Shown here one piece after another: positions 15,428 through 22,901 of a DNA stretch of 24,852 nt (within the stretch, counting starts at the first letter, position 1; each line of letters opens with the position of its first letter). The stretch is from the NCBI GenBank assembly GCA_900771425.1, contig CAAGNV010000041.1:1-24852 (forward strand), read 5' to 3'. Below the pieces are notes generated by a model. That model ran no database searches. It had not been told where the DNA came from and was given only the letters and a program-made list of their open reading frames with translations. The stretch comes from Bacteroidaceae bacterium (GTDB lineage: Bacteria > Bacteroidota > Bacteroidia > Bacteroidales > Bacteroidaceae). A program made the position numbers and the translations under genes.

Positions 15428-16762
15428 TTATACGATGCCCTGTGCCATGATAGCCTTGGCAACCTTCATGAAGCCTGCTACGTTAGCACCCTTGACGTAG
15501 TTGATGTAGCCGTCTTCTTCTGTACCGTACTTCACGCAGTTGGCGTGGATGTCTTCCATGATCATGTGGAGACGCTGGTCAACTTCTGCTGAAGTCCATG
15601 AGAGACGCTCTGAGTTCTGGCTCATTTCGAGACCTGATACTGATACACCGCCTGCGTTTGAAGCCTTGCCTGGAGCATAGAGTATCTTTGCATCCTGGAA
15701 TACCTTCTGTGCACCTGGAGTAGTAGGCATGTTAGCACCTTCGCTGACTGCGATGACGCCGTTGGCTACGAGTGCCTTTGCTTCGTCCTCGTTGAGTTCG
15801 TTCTGAGTTGCGCAAGGGAGTGCGATGTCTGCCTTCTCATACCATGGACGTGCACCTGCAACATACTTGCAGCCGTACTTGTCAGCATATTCCTTGATAC
15901 GTCCGCGATATACTTGCTTGAGTTCCATGATGTAGTCGAGCTTCTCGCGGTCGATGCCGTCTGGATCGTAGATATAACCGTCAGAGTCTGACATTGAGAG
16001 AACCTTACCGCCGAGCTGGAGTACCTTTTCTGCTGTATATTGTGCTACGTTACCTGCACCTGAGATAAGTACTGACTTGCCCTTGAGGTCGATACCGCGT
16101 GTCTTGAGCATTTCGCAGAGGAAATATACGTTGCCGTAACCTGTTGCTTCAGGACGGATGAGTGAACCACCGAATTCGCGGCCCTTGCCTGTGAATGTAC
16201 CTGTGAACTCGTGAGTGAGCTTCTTGTACATACCGAACATGTAGCCTACTTCGCGGCCGCCTACGCCGATGTCACCTGCTGGTACGTCTTCGTCTGGACC
16301 GATGTGGCGATAGAGTTCGAGCATGAATGCCTGGCAGAAACGCATTACTTCTGCTGCGCTCTTTCCGCGTGGAGAGAAGTCTGAACCTCCCTTGCCACCA
16401 CCCATTGGGAGTGTTGTGAGTGAGTTCTTGAATGTCTGCTCGAATGCAAGGAACTTCAGGATTCCGAGGTTTACTGAACTGTGGAAACGGATGCCGCCCT
16501 TGTAAGGACCGATAGCGTTGTTGTGCTGAACGCGGTAACCCATGTTTGTCTGAATGTTGCCTTTGTCGTCCATCCAGTTGACACGGAACTGAATAACTCT
16601 GTCTGGAATGCAGAGGCGTTCTATGAGGTTTGCCTTGTCGAATTCAGGGTGTTTGTTGTACTCTTCCTCGATTGTACCGAGTACTACTTCTACTGCCTGA
16701 TGATACTCAGGTTCATTTGGAAAGCGACGCTTGAGGTCTTCCAATACTTTTTTAGCATCCAT
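15428..16762 (-). CDS. gdhA: NADP-type glutamate dehydrogenase
   Basis: A 444-residue hexameric-class glutamate dehydrogenase. It converts 2-oxoglutarate and ammonia to glutamate, the main ammonia entry route in gut Bacteroidales. Visible family features are GYRVQHNNAIGPYKGGIRFH (substrate Lys88), PMGGGKGGSDF (catalytic Lys124), PAGDIGVGGRE (Asp164), the Rossmann motif SGAGNVAQYTAEK followed by SMSDSDG, and the C-terminal NVAGFMKVAKAIMAQG. Length and order agree with the E. coli-type enzyme. A Ser rather than an acidic residue after the second beta strand favours NADP(H). It stands alone with its own promoter, a leader of about 165 nt and a terminator. Confidence 0.97.
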   Translation of the reverse strand: MDAKKVLEDLKRRFPNEPEYHQAVEVVLGTIEEEYNKHPEFDKANLIERLCIPDRVIQFRVNWMDDKGNIQTNMGYRVQHNNAIGPYKGGIRFHSSVNLGILKFLAFEQTFKNSLTTLPMGGGKGGSDFSPRGKSAAEVMRFCQAFMLELYRHIGPDEDVPAGDIGVGGREVGYMFGMYKKLTHEFTGTFTGKGREFGGSLIRPEATGYGNVYFLCEMLKTRGIDLKGKSVLISGAGNVAQYTAEKVLQLGGKVLSMSDSDGYIYDPDGIDREKLDYIMELKQVYRGRIKEYADKYGCKYVAGARPWYEKADIALPCATQNELNEDEAKALVANGVIAVSEGANMPTTPGAQKVFQDAKILYAPGKASNAGGVSVSGLEMSQNSERLSWTSAEVDQRLHMIMEDIHANCVKYGTEEDGYINYVKGANVAGFMKVAKAIMAQGIV

Positions 16763-16933
16763 AGTGATATAGTTATTTAAAATTTAAATGTCGATTTTGT
16801 TTCTTTTTACTCTTTTCCTGTTGGCTGATTTACTCGCCAAATACTTATTGTCGGGCTTTTGTTTTTATAATCAAACCAAACGGAAAGTGCATCTCCATGC
16901 TCTATCTTGTGTTTGTGTTGTTGATTTCGGGTG

Positions 16934-16964
16934 CAAAGTTACGCAAAAATGACGGAACTCACAA
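16934..16964 (-). promoter_or_regulatory. gdhA promoter
   Basis: Minus-strand TAACTTTG (16941-16934) followed by CA is a full -7 match. TTG at 16964-16962 lies 20 nt upstream as the -33 element. Predicted start near 16927. Confidence 0.65.
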
Positions 16965-17168
16965 TTTTTATTGACAAAAAATGCGTATTTTTGTTGTTTT
17001 TGAATGAAAAGTGTAAGGTTATGCAATCATTTTGTAGAAAAAAGTCAGTTTGACGCATTTTTATGCACTCTTCTGTCTGTCTGATGGGGCGTATGGGAGT
17101 GCCGTTGTCATATTGTAAGTTTTGGCGAAATAATTGGGCTTTATGTGTCACCTTTACGATTTATTTTG

Positions 17169-17176
17169 TACCTTTG
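17169..17176 (+). promoter_or_regulatory. recG -7 promoter box
   Basis: TACCTTTG followed by CA matches the -7 consensus only 13 bases before the recG ATG. The message would therefore have a leader of only a few nucleotides. No -33 TTTG is seen at the right distance. Confidence 0.55.
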
Positions 17177-17189
17177 CACTGCTGAATAA

Positions 17190-19298
17190 ATGATACTGAA
17201 GAACCAAGACATAAAATACCTGCAAGGGGTCGGACCGCGGAGGGCTGACCTCCTGCGACAGGAACTGGGCATCACGACTGTGGGTGACCTGCTTGGCTAT
17301 TACCCCTATAAATATATCGACCGCAGCCGTGTCTATACCGTCTCTGAGATTGACGGCAACATGCCTTATGTCCAGCTCTACGGCGAGATCCTCTCGGCTG
17401 ATACCGTGGGCGAAGGGCGCGGCAAACGGTTCGTGGCTCGGTTCAGCGACGGGACCGGTGTCGTTGAACTGGTATGGTTCCAGGGCATAAAATACATTCG
17501 CGACAGTTATAAACTGCACACCAAGTACCTGGTGTTCGGTAAGCCAAACGTGTTCGGCGGAAGGATAAACATAGCGCATCCTGACATGGACCGCATCGAC
17601 GAACGCGACCTGAATGCCGACGGACGGCTGCCGATGAGTTTCGTCCCGGCATACAACACGACGGAGAAGATGAAACGCTCGGGACTGAACTCGTCTGCAA
17701 TACAGAAACTGACCGAGACCATGCTTCGCCAGTTCGACCAGCCTTTTGCCGAAACACTCACGCCATACATCACCGAACGGTATCATCTGATTTCCTATGA
17801 CGAGGCCATACGCAACATTCACCATCCGGCTAACCCACGGATACTGCGTGATGCCGAAACCCGACTGAAGTTTGAAGAACTGTTCTATGTTCAACTTAAT
17901 ATATTAAGGTACATGCGCGACCGCGTGCGTAAGTACCGGGGCATTCCGTGCACGAAAATCGGTGCAGCCTTCAACGACTTCTTCTATCATCACCTGCCTT
18001 TCGAACTGACAGGAGCGCAGAAGCGTGTCATCCGTGAGGTACACGAAGACATGAAGTCGGGGCGACAGATGAACCGGCTGCTGCAGGGTGATGTCGGTTC
18101 GGGCAAGACGCTCGTGGCGCTGATGTGTGCGCTGATTGCCATCGACAACGGGTGTCAGGCATGCATCATGGCTCCGACCGAGATTCTCGCCGAGCAACAT
18201 CTGCAGACACTCCGTCAGCAACTTGGTGACATGCCGGTTCGGGTAGAACTCCTGACCGGAAGCGTCAAGGGCAAGCGGCGCGAAAGCGTGCTCAATGGCC
18301 TGATTACCGGTGAGGTACAGATACTCGTCGGCACTCATGCCATCATCGAGGACAATGTGGTGTTCCACCGATTGGGACTTGCCGTCATCGACGAACAACA
18401 CCGCTTCGGCGTTGCCCAGCGTGCCAAGTTATGGCAGAAGAACGACACGCCCCCTCATGTGCTCGTCATGACAGCAACGCCGATACCACGTACGTTGGCA
18501 ATGACACTGTACGGCGACCTCGACGTCAGCGTCATCGACGAACTGCCGCCAGGACGCAAACCTATACATACCGTACACATGTTTGACGCTTACCGTGAGA
18601 GCATCAACCGAAAAATACGCCAGCAAATCGACGAGGGACGGCAGGTCTATATAGTCTATCCGCTGATAAAGGAAAGCGAAAAGATGGACTTGAAAAATCT
18701 GGAAGAAGGCTACGGACAGGTGTGCAAGGCGTTCCCCGACTGCAAGGTGAGCAAGGTACACGGCAAGATGAAACCGGCAGAGAAAGATGCTGAAATGCAA
18801 CGCTTCGCCGGTGGCGAGACACAAATCATGGTTGCCACTACCGTAATCGAGGTGGGGGTAAACGTGCCGAATGCAAGCGTGATGGTGATAGAAAACGCCG
18901 AACGATTCGGACTCAGCCAGTTGCATCAGTTGCGAGGCAGAGTAGGGCGAGGTGCCGACCAGTCATACTGCATCCTCGTGACCAAGTACGAAATCAGTTC
19001 CGACACACGGAAACGCATACAGATAATGGTCGATTCGACCGATGGATTCGAAATTGCCGAGGCTGACCTGAAACTCCGTGGGCCAGGCGACCTCGAGGGT
19101 ACTCAGCAGAGCGGCATGGCTTTCGACCTGAAAATCGCCAACCTGGCACGTGACGGACAACTGCTGCAGATGGCACGCGACGCTGCCGCAATGGTACTCG
19201 ACAACGACCCCGACGAGCGGCTCCCGCAAAACGAAGTCCTGTGGCGCCGACTGCGCGAACTGCGCAAGACTAACATCAACTGGCGGGCAATCAGTTGA
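17190..19298 (+). CDS. recG: ATP-dependent DNA helicase RecG
   Basis: A 702-residue branch-migrating helicase that rescues stalled forks and processes Holliday junctions. An N-terminal helix-hairpin-helix-like start (YLQGVGPRRADLLRQELGI) leads into the wedge/OB domain (about residues 55-115). Helicase motifs are all present: GDVGSGKT (about 300-307), PTEILAEQH, DEQHRFG (about 400), TATPIPRTLAMTLYGDLD, TTVIEVGVNVPNA and QLHQLRGRVGRG. The C-terminal TRG-like region DLKLRGPGDLEGTQQSG is intact. Length is normal for the family. It is the last core gene before the accessory island. Confidence 0.97.
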   Translation: MILKNQDIKYLQGVGPRRADLLRQELGITTVGDLLGYYPYKYIDRSRVYTVSEIDGNMPYVQLYGEILSADTVGEGRGKRFVARFSDGTGVVELVWFQGIKYIRDSYKLHTKYLVFGKPNVFGGRINIAHPDMDRIDERDLNADGRLPMSFVPAYNTTEKMKRSGLNSSAIQKLTETMLRQFDQPFAETLTPYITERYHLISYDEAIRNIHHPANPRILRDAETRLKFEELFYVQLNILRYMRDRVRKYRGIPCTKIGAAFNDFFYHHLPFELTGAQKRVIREVHEDMKSGRQMNRLLQGDVGSGKTLVALMCALIAIDNGCQACIMAPTEILAEQHLQTLRQQLGDMPVRVELLTGSVKGKRRESVLNGLITGEVQILVGTHAIIEDNVVFHRLGLAVIDEQHRFGVAQRAKLWQKNDTPPHVLVMTATPIPRTLAMTLYGDLDVSVIDELPPGRKPIHTVHMFDAYRESINRKIRQQIDEGRQVYIVYPLIKESEKMDLKNLEEGYGQVCKAFPDCKVSKVHGKMKPAEKDAEMQRFAGGETQIMVATTVIEVGVNVPNASVMVIENAERFGLSQLHQLRGRVGRGADQSYCILVTKYEISSDTRKRIQIMVDSTDGFEIAEADLKLRGPGDLEGTQQSGMAFDLKIANLARDGQLLQMARDAAAMVLDNDPDERLPQNEVLWRRLRELRKTNINWRAIS

Positions 19299-19377
19299 TG
19301 GCGAAAGTCGTGTGCCGACCGTAAGGCCATGCCCGAATTCTTGATCTTTCATCCTCTTTTTCCCTCTCCAAACAGCA

Positions 19378-19417
19378 TTGACCTAAATCAACGAATCTGA
19401 AAAAAATCCTATTTTTG
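19378..19417 (+). promoter_or_regulatory. Crp/Fnr-family-like operator with -7 box
   Basis: TTGACCTAAATCAA at 19378-19391 matches 9 of 10 fixed positions of the Fnr-type palindrome TTGAT-N4-ATCAA. TATTTTTG at 19410-19417 fits the -7 consensus. With a start near 19424 the operator centre falls near -40, the usual place for a class II activator. No normal gene follows. Confidence 0.45.
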
Positions 19418-19524
19418 CCCCTTCCCTCACATGCCCTCGAAACGGAGAAACGACCAAAACGACAGGCAAAAAACGTACTTCCATAAGTCTCTGATAATCA
19501 TCATACATAACAGCACCCGAAAAT

Positions 19525-19624
19525 GCAGCCAAATCTTCGGGCAATAAGATTTGGTTCTTCGGCCCCGAAGATTTGGTTCTTATGGCGATAAGATTTGGTT
19601 CTTCCGACCCGAAGATATGGCTGC
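19525..19624. repeat. 22-bp tandem hairpin array with terminal inverted repeats
   Basis: Units begin at 19546, 19568 and 19590, each starting AAGATTTGGTTCTT and differing in the last eight bases; a diverged fourth begins at 19612. Junction hairpins covary: TCTTCG-GCCC-CGAAGA between units 1 and 2, TCTTAT-GGCG-ATAAGA between units 2 and 3, TCTTC/GAAGA at the next. The whole is framed by a 17-bp inverted repeat, 19525-19541 against 19608-19624, with one mismatch. Confidence 0.85.
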
Positions 19625-19818
19625 GTCATCCGTATGCTACTTACAGAAACCTCCGAATATAACAAATGTCCTATTTTCGACACCTGTCAGAATGCTCCTA
19701 TATCGCAATATCTAAGGTCTATGAAATGAATTGGACTGTTCCAAGATAGTTCTTCTTACCGCAGACAGTCTTGTTCTTCAACAACCACGAACATTTGATG
19801 ACTTAGACGGCAAAATAA

Positions 19819-19851
19819 TAGGCAATTATATACTTTTAGACCTCAAAGTAT
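19819..19851. repeat. 33-bp direct repeat, left copy
   Basis: Identical over 33 bases to 20783-20815. The right copy covers the last codons of the gene at 20442; this left copy has a stop codon in the equivalent frame just upstream (19799-19801), so it looks like a fossil of that gene end rather than a coding piece. Confidence 0.9.
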
Positions 19852-19852
19852 T

Positions 19853-19880
19853 AAAATACTGTTAGAAATGACAGTATTTT
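19853..19880. terminator. Bidirectional hairpin terminator
   Basis: AAAATACTGT (19853-19862) pairs perfectly with ACAGTATTTT (19871-19880) around an 8-nt loop. Ts follow on the plus strand, and it lies directly behind the stop of the minus-strand gene at 19881. Confidence 0.6.
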
Positions 19881-20387
19881 TTATTTCCAACGATTCTGTA
19901 TTATATTTTTGCAATCTTCATATAAATACATGTGAATTTGTTGTGCCGCATTGAAATTAGTAACACAACAGAAAAATTCATTAAGCAAATGTATAACCCA
20001 TCTATCTTCTTCTGTATTTGTGAATAATTGAACGATTCTATTATCTTGTCCAATTATTTCAATTAAATCAGTTGGAATTAGATTCGTTCCATATTGTTTT
20101 AATAAAATATATACTTCCTCTCTAATCGTCTTAGGAAATTTATCAAAAACAACTTGAATCGTAGATTTGAAGATGTTTTGTACTTCTTCGCATTTTTCTT
20201 CAACTATTCTTTCTTTTTCTGTGGTAGTTTCATATTCATCCCATTCATATACTGCAACTATATTTTCATTTACAGGAAATGAAACATTGTATGTTTCTCC
20301 ATTTAAGAATACAACGATTGATTGATGACACCATATAATGTCAAAAGAATCTATAAATGCTTTTAAAGCATACTTTTTGAATTTCAT
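19881..20387 (-). CDS. Hypothetical protein, AT-rich island gene
   Basis: A 168-residue protein I do not recognise. It has no signal peptide or membrane segment. The middle is acidic (YEWDEYETTTEKERIVEEKCEE) and the rest is mixed helical with several Ile and Phe. A -7 box (20413-20420) lies 26 bases upstream and a hairpin closes it, so it appears to be a complete one-gene unit. Codon use is far more AT-rich than recG, suggesting transfer. Its place beside Rhs debris makes an immunity-protein role possible, but nothing in the sequence proves it. Confidence 0.6.
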   Translation of the reverse strand: MKFKKYALKAFIDSFDIIWCHQSIVVFLNGETYNVSFPVNENIVAVYEWDEYETTTEKERIVEEKCEEVQNIFKSTIQVVFDKFPKTIREEVYILLKQYGTNLIPTDLIEIIGQDNRIVQLFTNTEEDRWVIHLLNEFFCCVTNFNAAQQIHMYLYEDCKNIIQNRWK

Positions 20388-20412
20388 GACTATTTATAAT
20401 AATATGAATATG

Positions 20413-20420
20413 CAAAGATA
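20413..20420 (-). promoter_or_regulatory. -7 promoter box of the minus-strand hypothetical gene
   Basis: Minus-strand TATCTTTG followed by CA, 26 bases before the ATG at 20387. The region where a -33 element should lie runs into the start of the divergent gene at 20442, so the two genes may interfere in expression. Confidence 0.5.
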
Positions 20421-20441
20421 ACCATTTTTCATTAAACATAT

Positions 20442-20819
20442 ATGGAAAATAAAGAAAAATATTGTCCCAATATATTATATGATTCAAATAATGTTTCAAT
20501 TGGCGAATTTAAAACATTGGAAGACTGTATGGAATTTCCTATACATGACATTTGGTGCGTTAATAGAATTGATGACAATTTATTTGAGAAGTATAAAACT
20601 CATGGATATAGAGTTCTTATAATTTGTTCTTGGGAGAGAGGTGATAGGTGGCGCTTTGTGATTGCCTTGAAGAAAGGAACAAGAGTTTCATACTATGACT
20701 TGAATGATTTACCAATGGACTTGGTTTGCCAGCAATATGAGAAGACTTTAGGGGATGATGCGTTATCAATAATAAAAAATATTAGGCAATTATATACTTT
20801 TAGACCTCAAAGTATATAA
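20442..20819 (+). CDS. Hypothetical protein, AT-rich island gene
   Basis: A 125-residue cytoplasmic protein of unknown function, beginning MENKEKYCPNILYDS. It has notable Trp and Asp content (DIWCVNRIDD, CSWERGDRWRFVIALKKG) but no family I recognise. It is divergent from the gene at 19881 with 54 bases between start codons. Its last codons (RQLYTFRPQSI) and stop lie inside a perfect 16-bp hairpin, and 33 bases of this end are repeated at 19819. A compact fold of this size next to Rhs remnants would suit an immunity protein; that is inference only. Confidence 0.6.
   Translation: MENKEKYCPNILYDSNNVSIGEFKTLEDCMEFPIHDIWCVNRIDDNLFEKYKTHGYRVLIICSWERGDRWRFVIALKKGTRVSYYDLNDLPMDLVCQQYEKTLGDDALSIIKNIRQLYTFRPQSI
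20783..20815. repeat. 33-bp direct repeat, right copy
   Basis: The second copy of the repeat at 19819-19851, lying in the 3' end of the gene at 20442. The copies are 964 bases apart and bracket both hypothetical genes. Confidence 0.9.
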
Positions 20820-20824
20820 TTGCC
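20785..20824. terminator. Perfect 16-bp hairpin over the stop codon
   Basis: GGCAATTATATACTTT (20785-20800) pairs perfectly with 20809-20824 around the loop TAGACCTC. The stop codon of the gene at 20442 lies in the right arm. There is no T run, so termination, mRNA-end protection or a recombination site are all possible. Confidence 0.5.
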
Positions 20825-20881
20825 AACAATAAACCCGTCAATAACTTACGGTTAATTAGGAAAATCATCCCCTACCATGTA

Positions 20882-21130
20882 TCATAATGTGCCATTTGCA
20901 GCATTTGCTGAAGCAGATAGGCTAGTACCATTTTCCTCCCAAGGTTTACCTGAATGCACTGACTTCAATGTTTTCATTGCTTGTCGAATCATACTAATAT
21001 TGGATACTGCCTTGTTAGAATACTCTTCTGGAAGTTCTTTGTATGTTTTCATTAAATTTTCAAGATTATGCATTGCCTCTGTATAAAAGAAATTCATATC
21101 TTTGCCTAGTTCAGACAAAATTTGGTTCAT
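20882..21130 (-). CDS. Small helical hypothetical protein
   Basis: An 82-residue ORF from the ATG at 21130. The frame is closed by a stop nine codons further upstream. It is mostly helical and amphipathic (MNFFYTEAMHNLENLMKTYKEL, then SNISMIRQAMKTLKS), with a Ser/Ala/Asn-rich tail. A plus-strand frame overlaps it but is less protein-like. I recognise no family. It may be a stand-alone small protein or the tail of a lost larger one. Confidence 0.4.
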   Translation of the reverse strand: MNQILSELGKDMNFFYTEAMHNLENLMKTYKELPEEYSNKAVSNISMIRQAMKTLKSVHSGKPWEENGTSLSASANAANGTL

Positions 21131-21471
21131 CCGGAATTTCGAGTGATAGAATCCACTTTAAGTTTCACAAGGCATTACTCTCCTTAAAAGTCTAAGAATG
21201 ACAAGCGTCTTTTGATGCTACAGCCTCGTAGAGGCGGTCAATAACCCCGTACATGCGGAGCGACGACACAATCATACGTTTCGGGTGTGGTGCAAATGTT
21301 TTTTTACCGTCCTTACTTCCTCCCCCCTCGCTCCACTGCCACCACTTAAAAATTGATATTCGTGGCGACTAGGAGCGGGAGTTAGCAATGTTAGTGTAAA
21401 GGTAAGAAGACGTTAGGAGATGGCAATGGAAATGAGTAAAGAAAGAATGACCATCGCTTAGGACGCAACTT
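21131..21471. other. Intergenic scar downstream of the Rhs fragment
   Basis: These 341 bases hold no clear gene. A small hairpin GCCTC-GTA-GAGGC lies near 21224-21236. A minus-strand frame is open for about 57 codons across roughly 21195-21370, but its only ATGs are internal. I see no toxin domain continuing the Rhs core. Confidence 0.5.
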
Positions 21472-22017
21472 CTACAAGGATCTTTTCGGAGACTCCATGC
21501 TAGTGAACATTCCGACTGCTGGGTCTTGCAGACGTGCTCCGTAGTCATACATGTTCAGTCCGTGCATGGTGTCATATTCCTTGCCGTTGTACTTGAACTT
21601 CTGCACTCCCTGATTGGTGCTCTGTGAGAGGATGCCACCATAAGGATAGTAGTGAGTAGTCTGCTCAATCGTCCCGTCATATTTCGCCACCACACGGTTG
21701 TTGCCCTGATGGTCACGGATGTAGTAGTGCATATAGTTTGCGCCATTACCTTCAACGAAACCGTCGGCAAAGCGGTACTGCAGTGCACCGCTGGATGTGT
21801 ACAGAAATTTGTCCATATAATACGTCGTACCTGTGGACTGCGTCTCCTGACTCGTAAGGGTATGTATCTGTCCCATGCTCACGTTTATTCCCGACACTGC
21901 CGTCCTGTGGGTGGCCTGAAGACATCTGCCGTCTGCCGAATAGATGTATTCCGTCACGTTGCCGTTCGAGAACTGTATGCGCTTGGAGTTGCCGAGCAGG
22001 TCGTATTCAATCATCAT
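21472..22017 (-). pseudogene. Truncated Rhs core fragment
   Basis: A 181-codon piece of an Rhs/YD-repeat protein. It shows IEYDLLGNSKRI, NVTEYIYSADGR and the RHS-associated core HYYIRDHQGNNRVV, then HYYPYGGI, FKYNGKEYD, and LNMYDYGARLQDPAVGMFTSM. Intact proteins have hundreds of residues before this and continue with a (D)P-x-x-EKYY-x-x-S-PYAY segment and a toxin domain. Here the frame ends six codons after TSME. A +1 shift would give V-S-E-K, so a small deletion may have broken it. There is no signal peptide. It starts nine bases after the stop of the gene at 22027 and in the same frame, like orphan core modules left by toxin swapping in rhs loci. Confidence 0.8.
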
Positions 22018-22026
22018 ACTATTAAA

Positions 22027-22605
22027 TTAGTCCCATCCTTCTAAAGGATCATGTTCCATCGAATAATTGTCACAAAACGAGTAAAAATCGTATTGATATT
22101 TATTTTTTGATAACCGAACCATTCTATAAGCATGTACAAAGGTGTAATCGTTTATTGTTGTAGTTTTCCACCTTTCAAACAAATCAACATCCCAGTTCTT
22201 GATATGTTCCATTATATATTTACATCTTACTTGTTCGCCATAAGGGGTTACACTATATTTCGGCGAATACTTTTCACCATTTTCAATAGCATACACTCTT
22301 TTTTTTGTTATGATATATTCACTCATATGGAAACCGTTGAAAGTTCCTAAATCACATATATATAATGTGTCATTTTGATTGTTATCTTGTTCCCAATAAG
22401 AATTATATTTCGATAGTATATAAAATCGTTGAATGCCTAACTTTTCATGTGTGTGTCTGAAAAGTTTTGATTTAACACTTTTTTGTTGTGCTTTGCTTAT
22501 TGCTTCATGATAATTATTGGCATGTATAATTTTTGCTTCTATGCTATATGAATACAAGAAAGCAATAGTGAGCAACCGTAAATTAATTAAATACTTTGTA
22601 CACAT
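22027..22605 (-). CDS. Exported hypothetical protein, possible toxin-immunity partner
   Basis: From the ATG at 22605 this is about 192 residues; starts at 22611 or 22647 are also open. The chosen start gives a signal peptide (KYLINLRLLTIAFLYSYS, then IEA). The mature part is Tyr/Lys/Asn-rich with no recognised domain; it includes YICDLGTFNGFHMSEYI and ENGEKYSPKYSVTPYGEQVRCKY. It overlaps the end of the toxin-like fragment upstream by 23 bases, and the Rhs core fragment follows. That order (toxin end, then this gene, then orphan Rhs core) is what one expects of an immunity gene in an rhs module. Function is inferred from position only. Confidence 0.5.
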   Translation of the reverse strand: MCTKYLINLRLLTIAFLYSYSIEAKIIHANNYHEAISKAQQKSVKSKLFRHTHEKLGIQRFYILSKYNSYWEQDNNQNDTLYICDLGTFNGFHMSEYIITKKRVYAIENGEKYSPKYSVTPYGEQVRCKYIMEHIKNWDVDLFERWKTTTINDYTFVHAYRMVRLSKNKYQYDFYSFCDNYSMEHDPLEGWD

Positions 22606-22900
22606 AGCCATTAATATCTTTTTGTAATTTATTCTCATAATTGACATTGTCTAATGGGTATTTGCAATTAAAATAAAGACTAATACACTCATTTCTCCCC
22701 CATGGTATCATATAACATTCTCCTTGTCGATTCAATCCGTCGTCAATATAAAACTGTCTAAGAGGGTAACTATGTTCGGCTCGAATCAGATTTTCCCAAT
22801 GCATTGCATATCGTTCTGCATATGTAACCTCCTTGCTGTCTCCATTAAACCATACAGTATTGTTCATTGTACCCATAAGCCTGTCTAAGGAATGAGCCAT
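22583..22900 (-). pseudogene. Degenerate toxin-domain fragment, M91-like
   Basis: About 105 residues from the ATG at 22900 (a TTG at 22909 is also possible; a stop lies two codons above it). The start MAHSLDRLMGTMNN followed by EVTYAERYAMHWENLIRAEHSYPLRQFY resembles the end of Rhs-linked zinc-peptidase toxins of the M91/NleD type, in which a HExxH helix is followed by an acidic ENxIRxExGxPLRxxY segment. Here HExxH has become H-S-L-D-R, so it would not be active, and everything upstream of the motif is missing. I treat it as a relic. The family match is from memory of motifs, not a search. Confidence 0.4.
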
Positions 22901-22901
22901 C

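Larger units (their letters stand above)
16763..17189. other. Divergent intergenic region between gdhA and recG
   Basis: This 427-base AT-rich gap contains the gdhA promoter (16934-16964) and the recG -7 box (17169-17176). The gdhA leader of about 165 nt shows no obvious riboswitch fold that I can recognise. An open frame on the minus strand at 16939-17151 has no protein character. Confidence 0.65.
19299..19880. other. Gene-poor left end of the accessory island
   Basis: These 582 bases hold a Crp/Fnr-like box with a -7 element (19378-19417), a hairpin array (19525-19624), one copy of a 33-bp direct repeat (19819-19851) and a bidirectional terminator (19853-19880). A 38-codon frame at 19431-19547 lies just after the promoter (basic, MPSKRRNDQ onward), too short to call. 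A minus-strand frame at 19501-19683 only translates the repeats. Confidence 0.65.
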
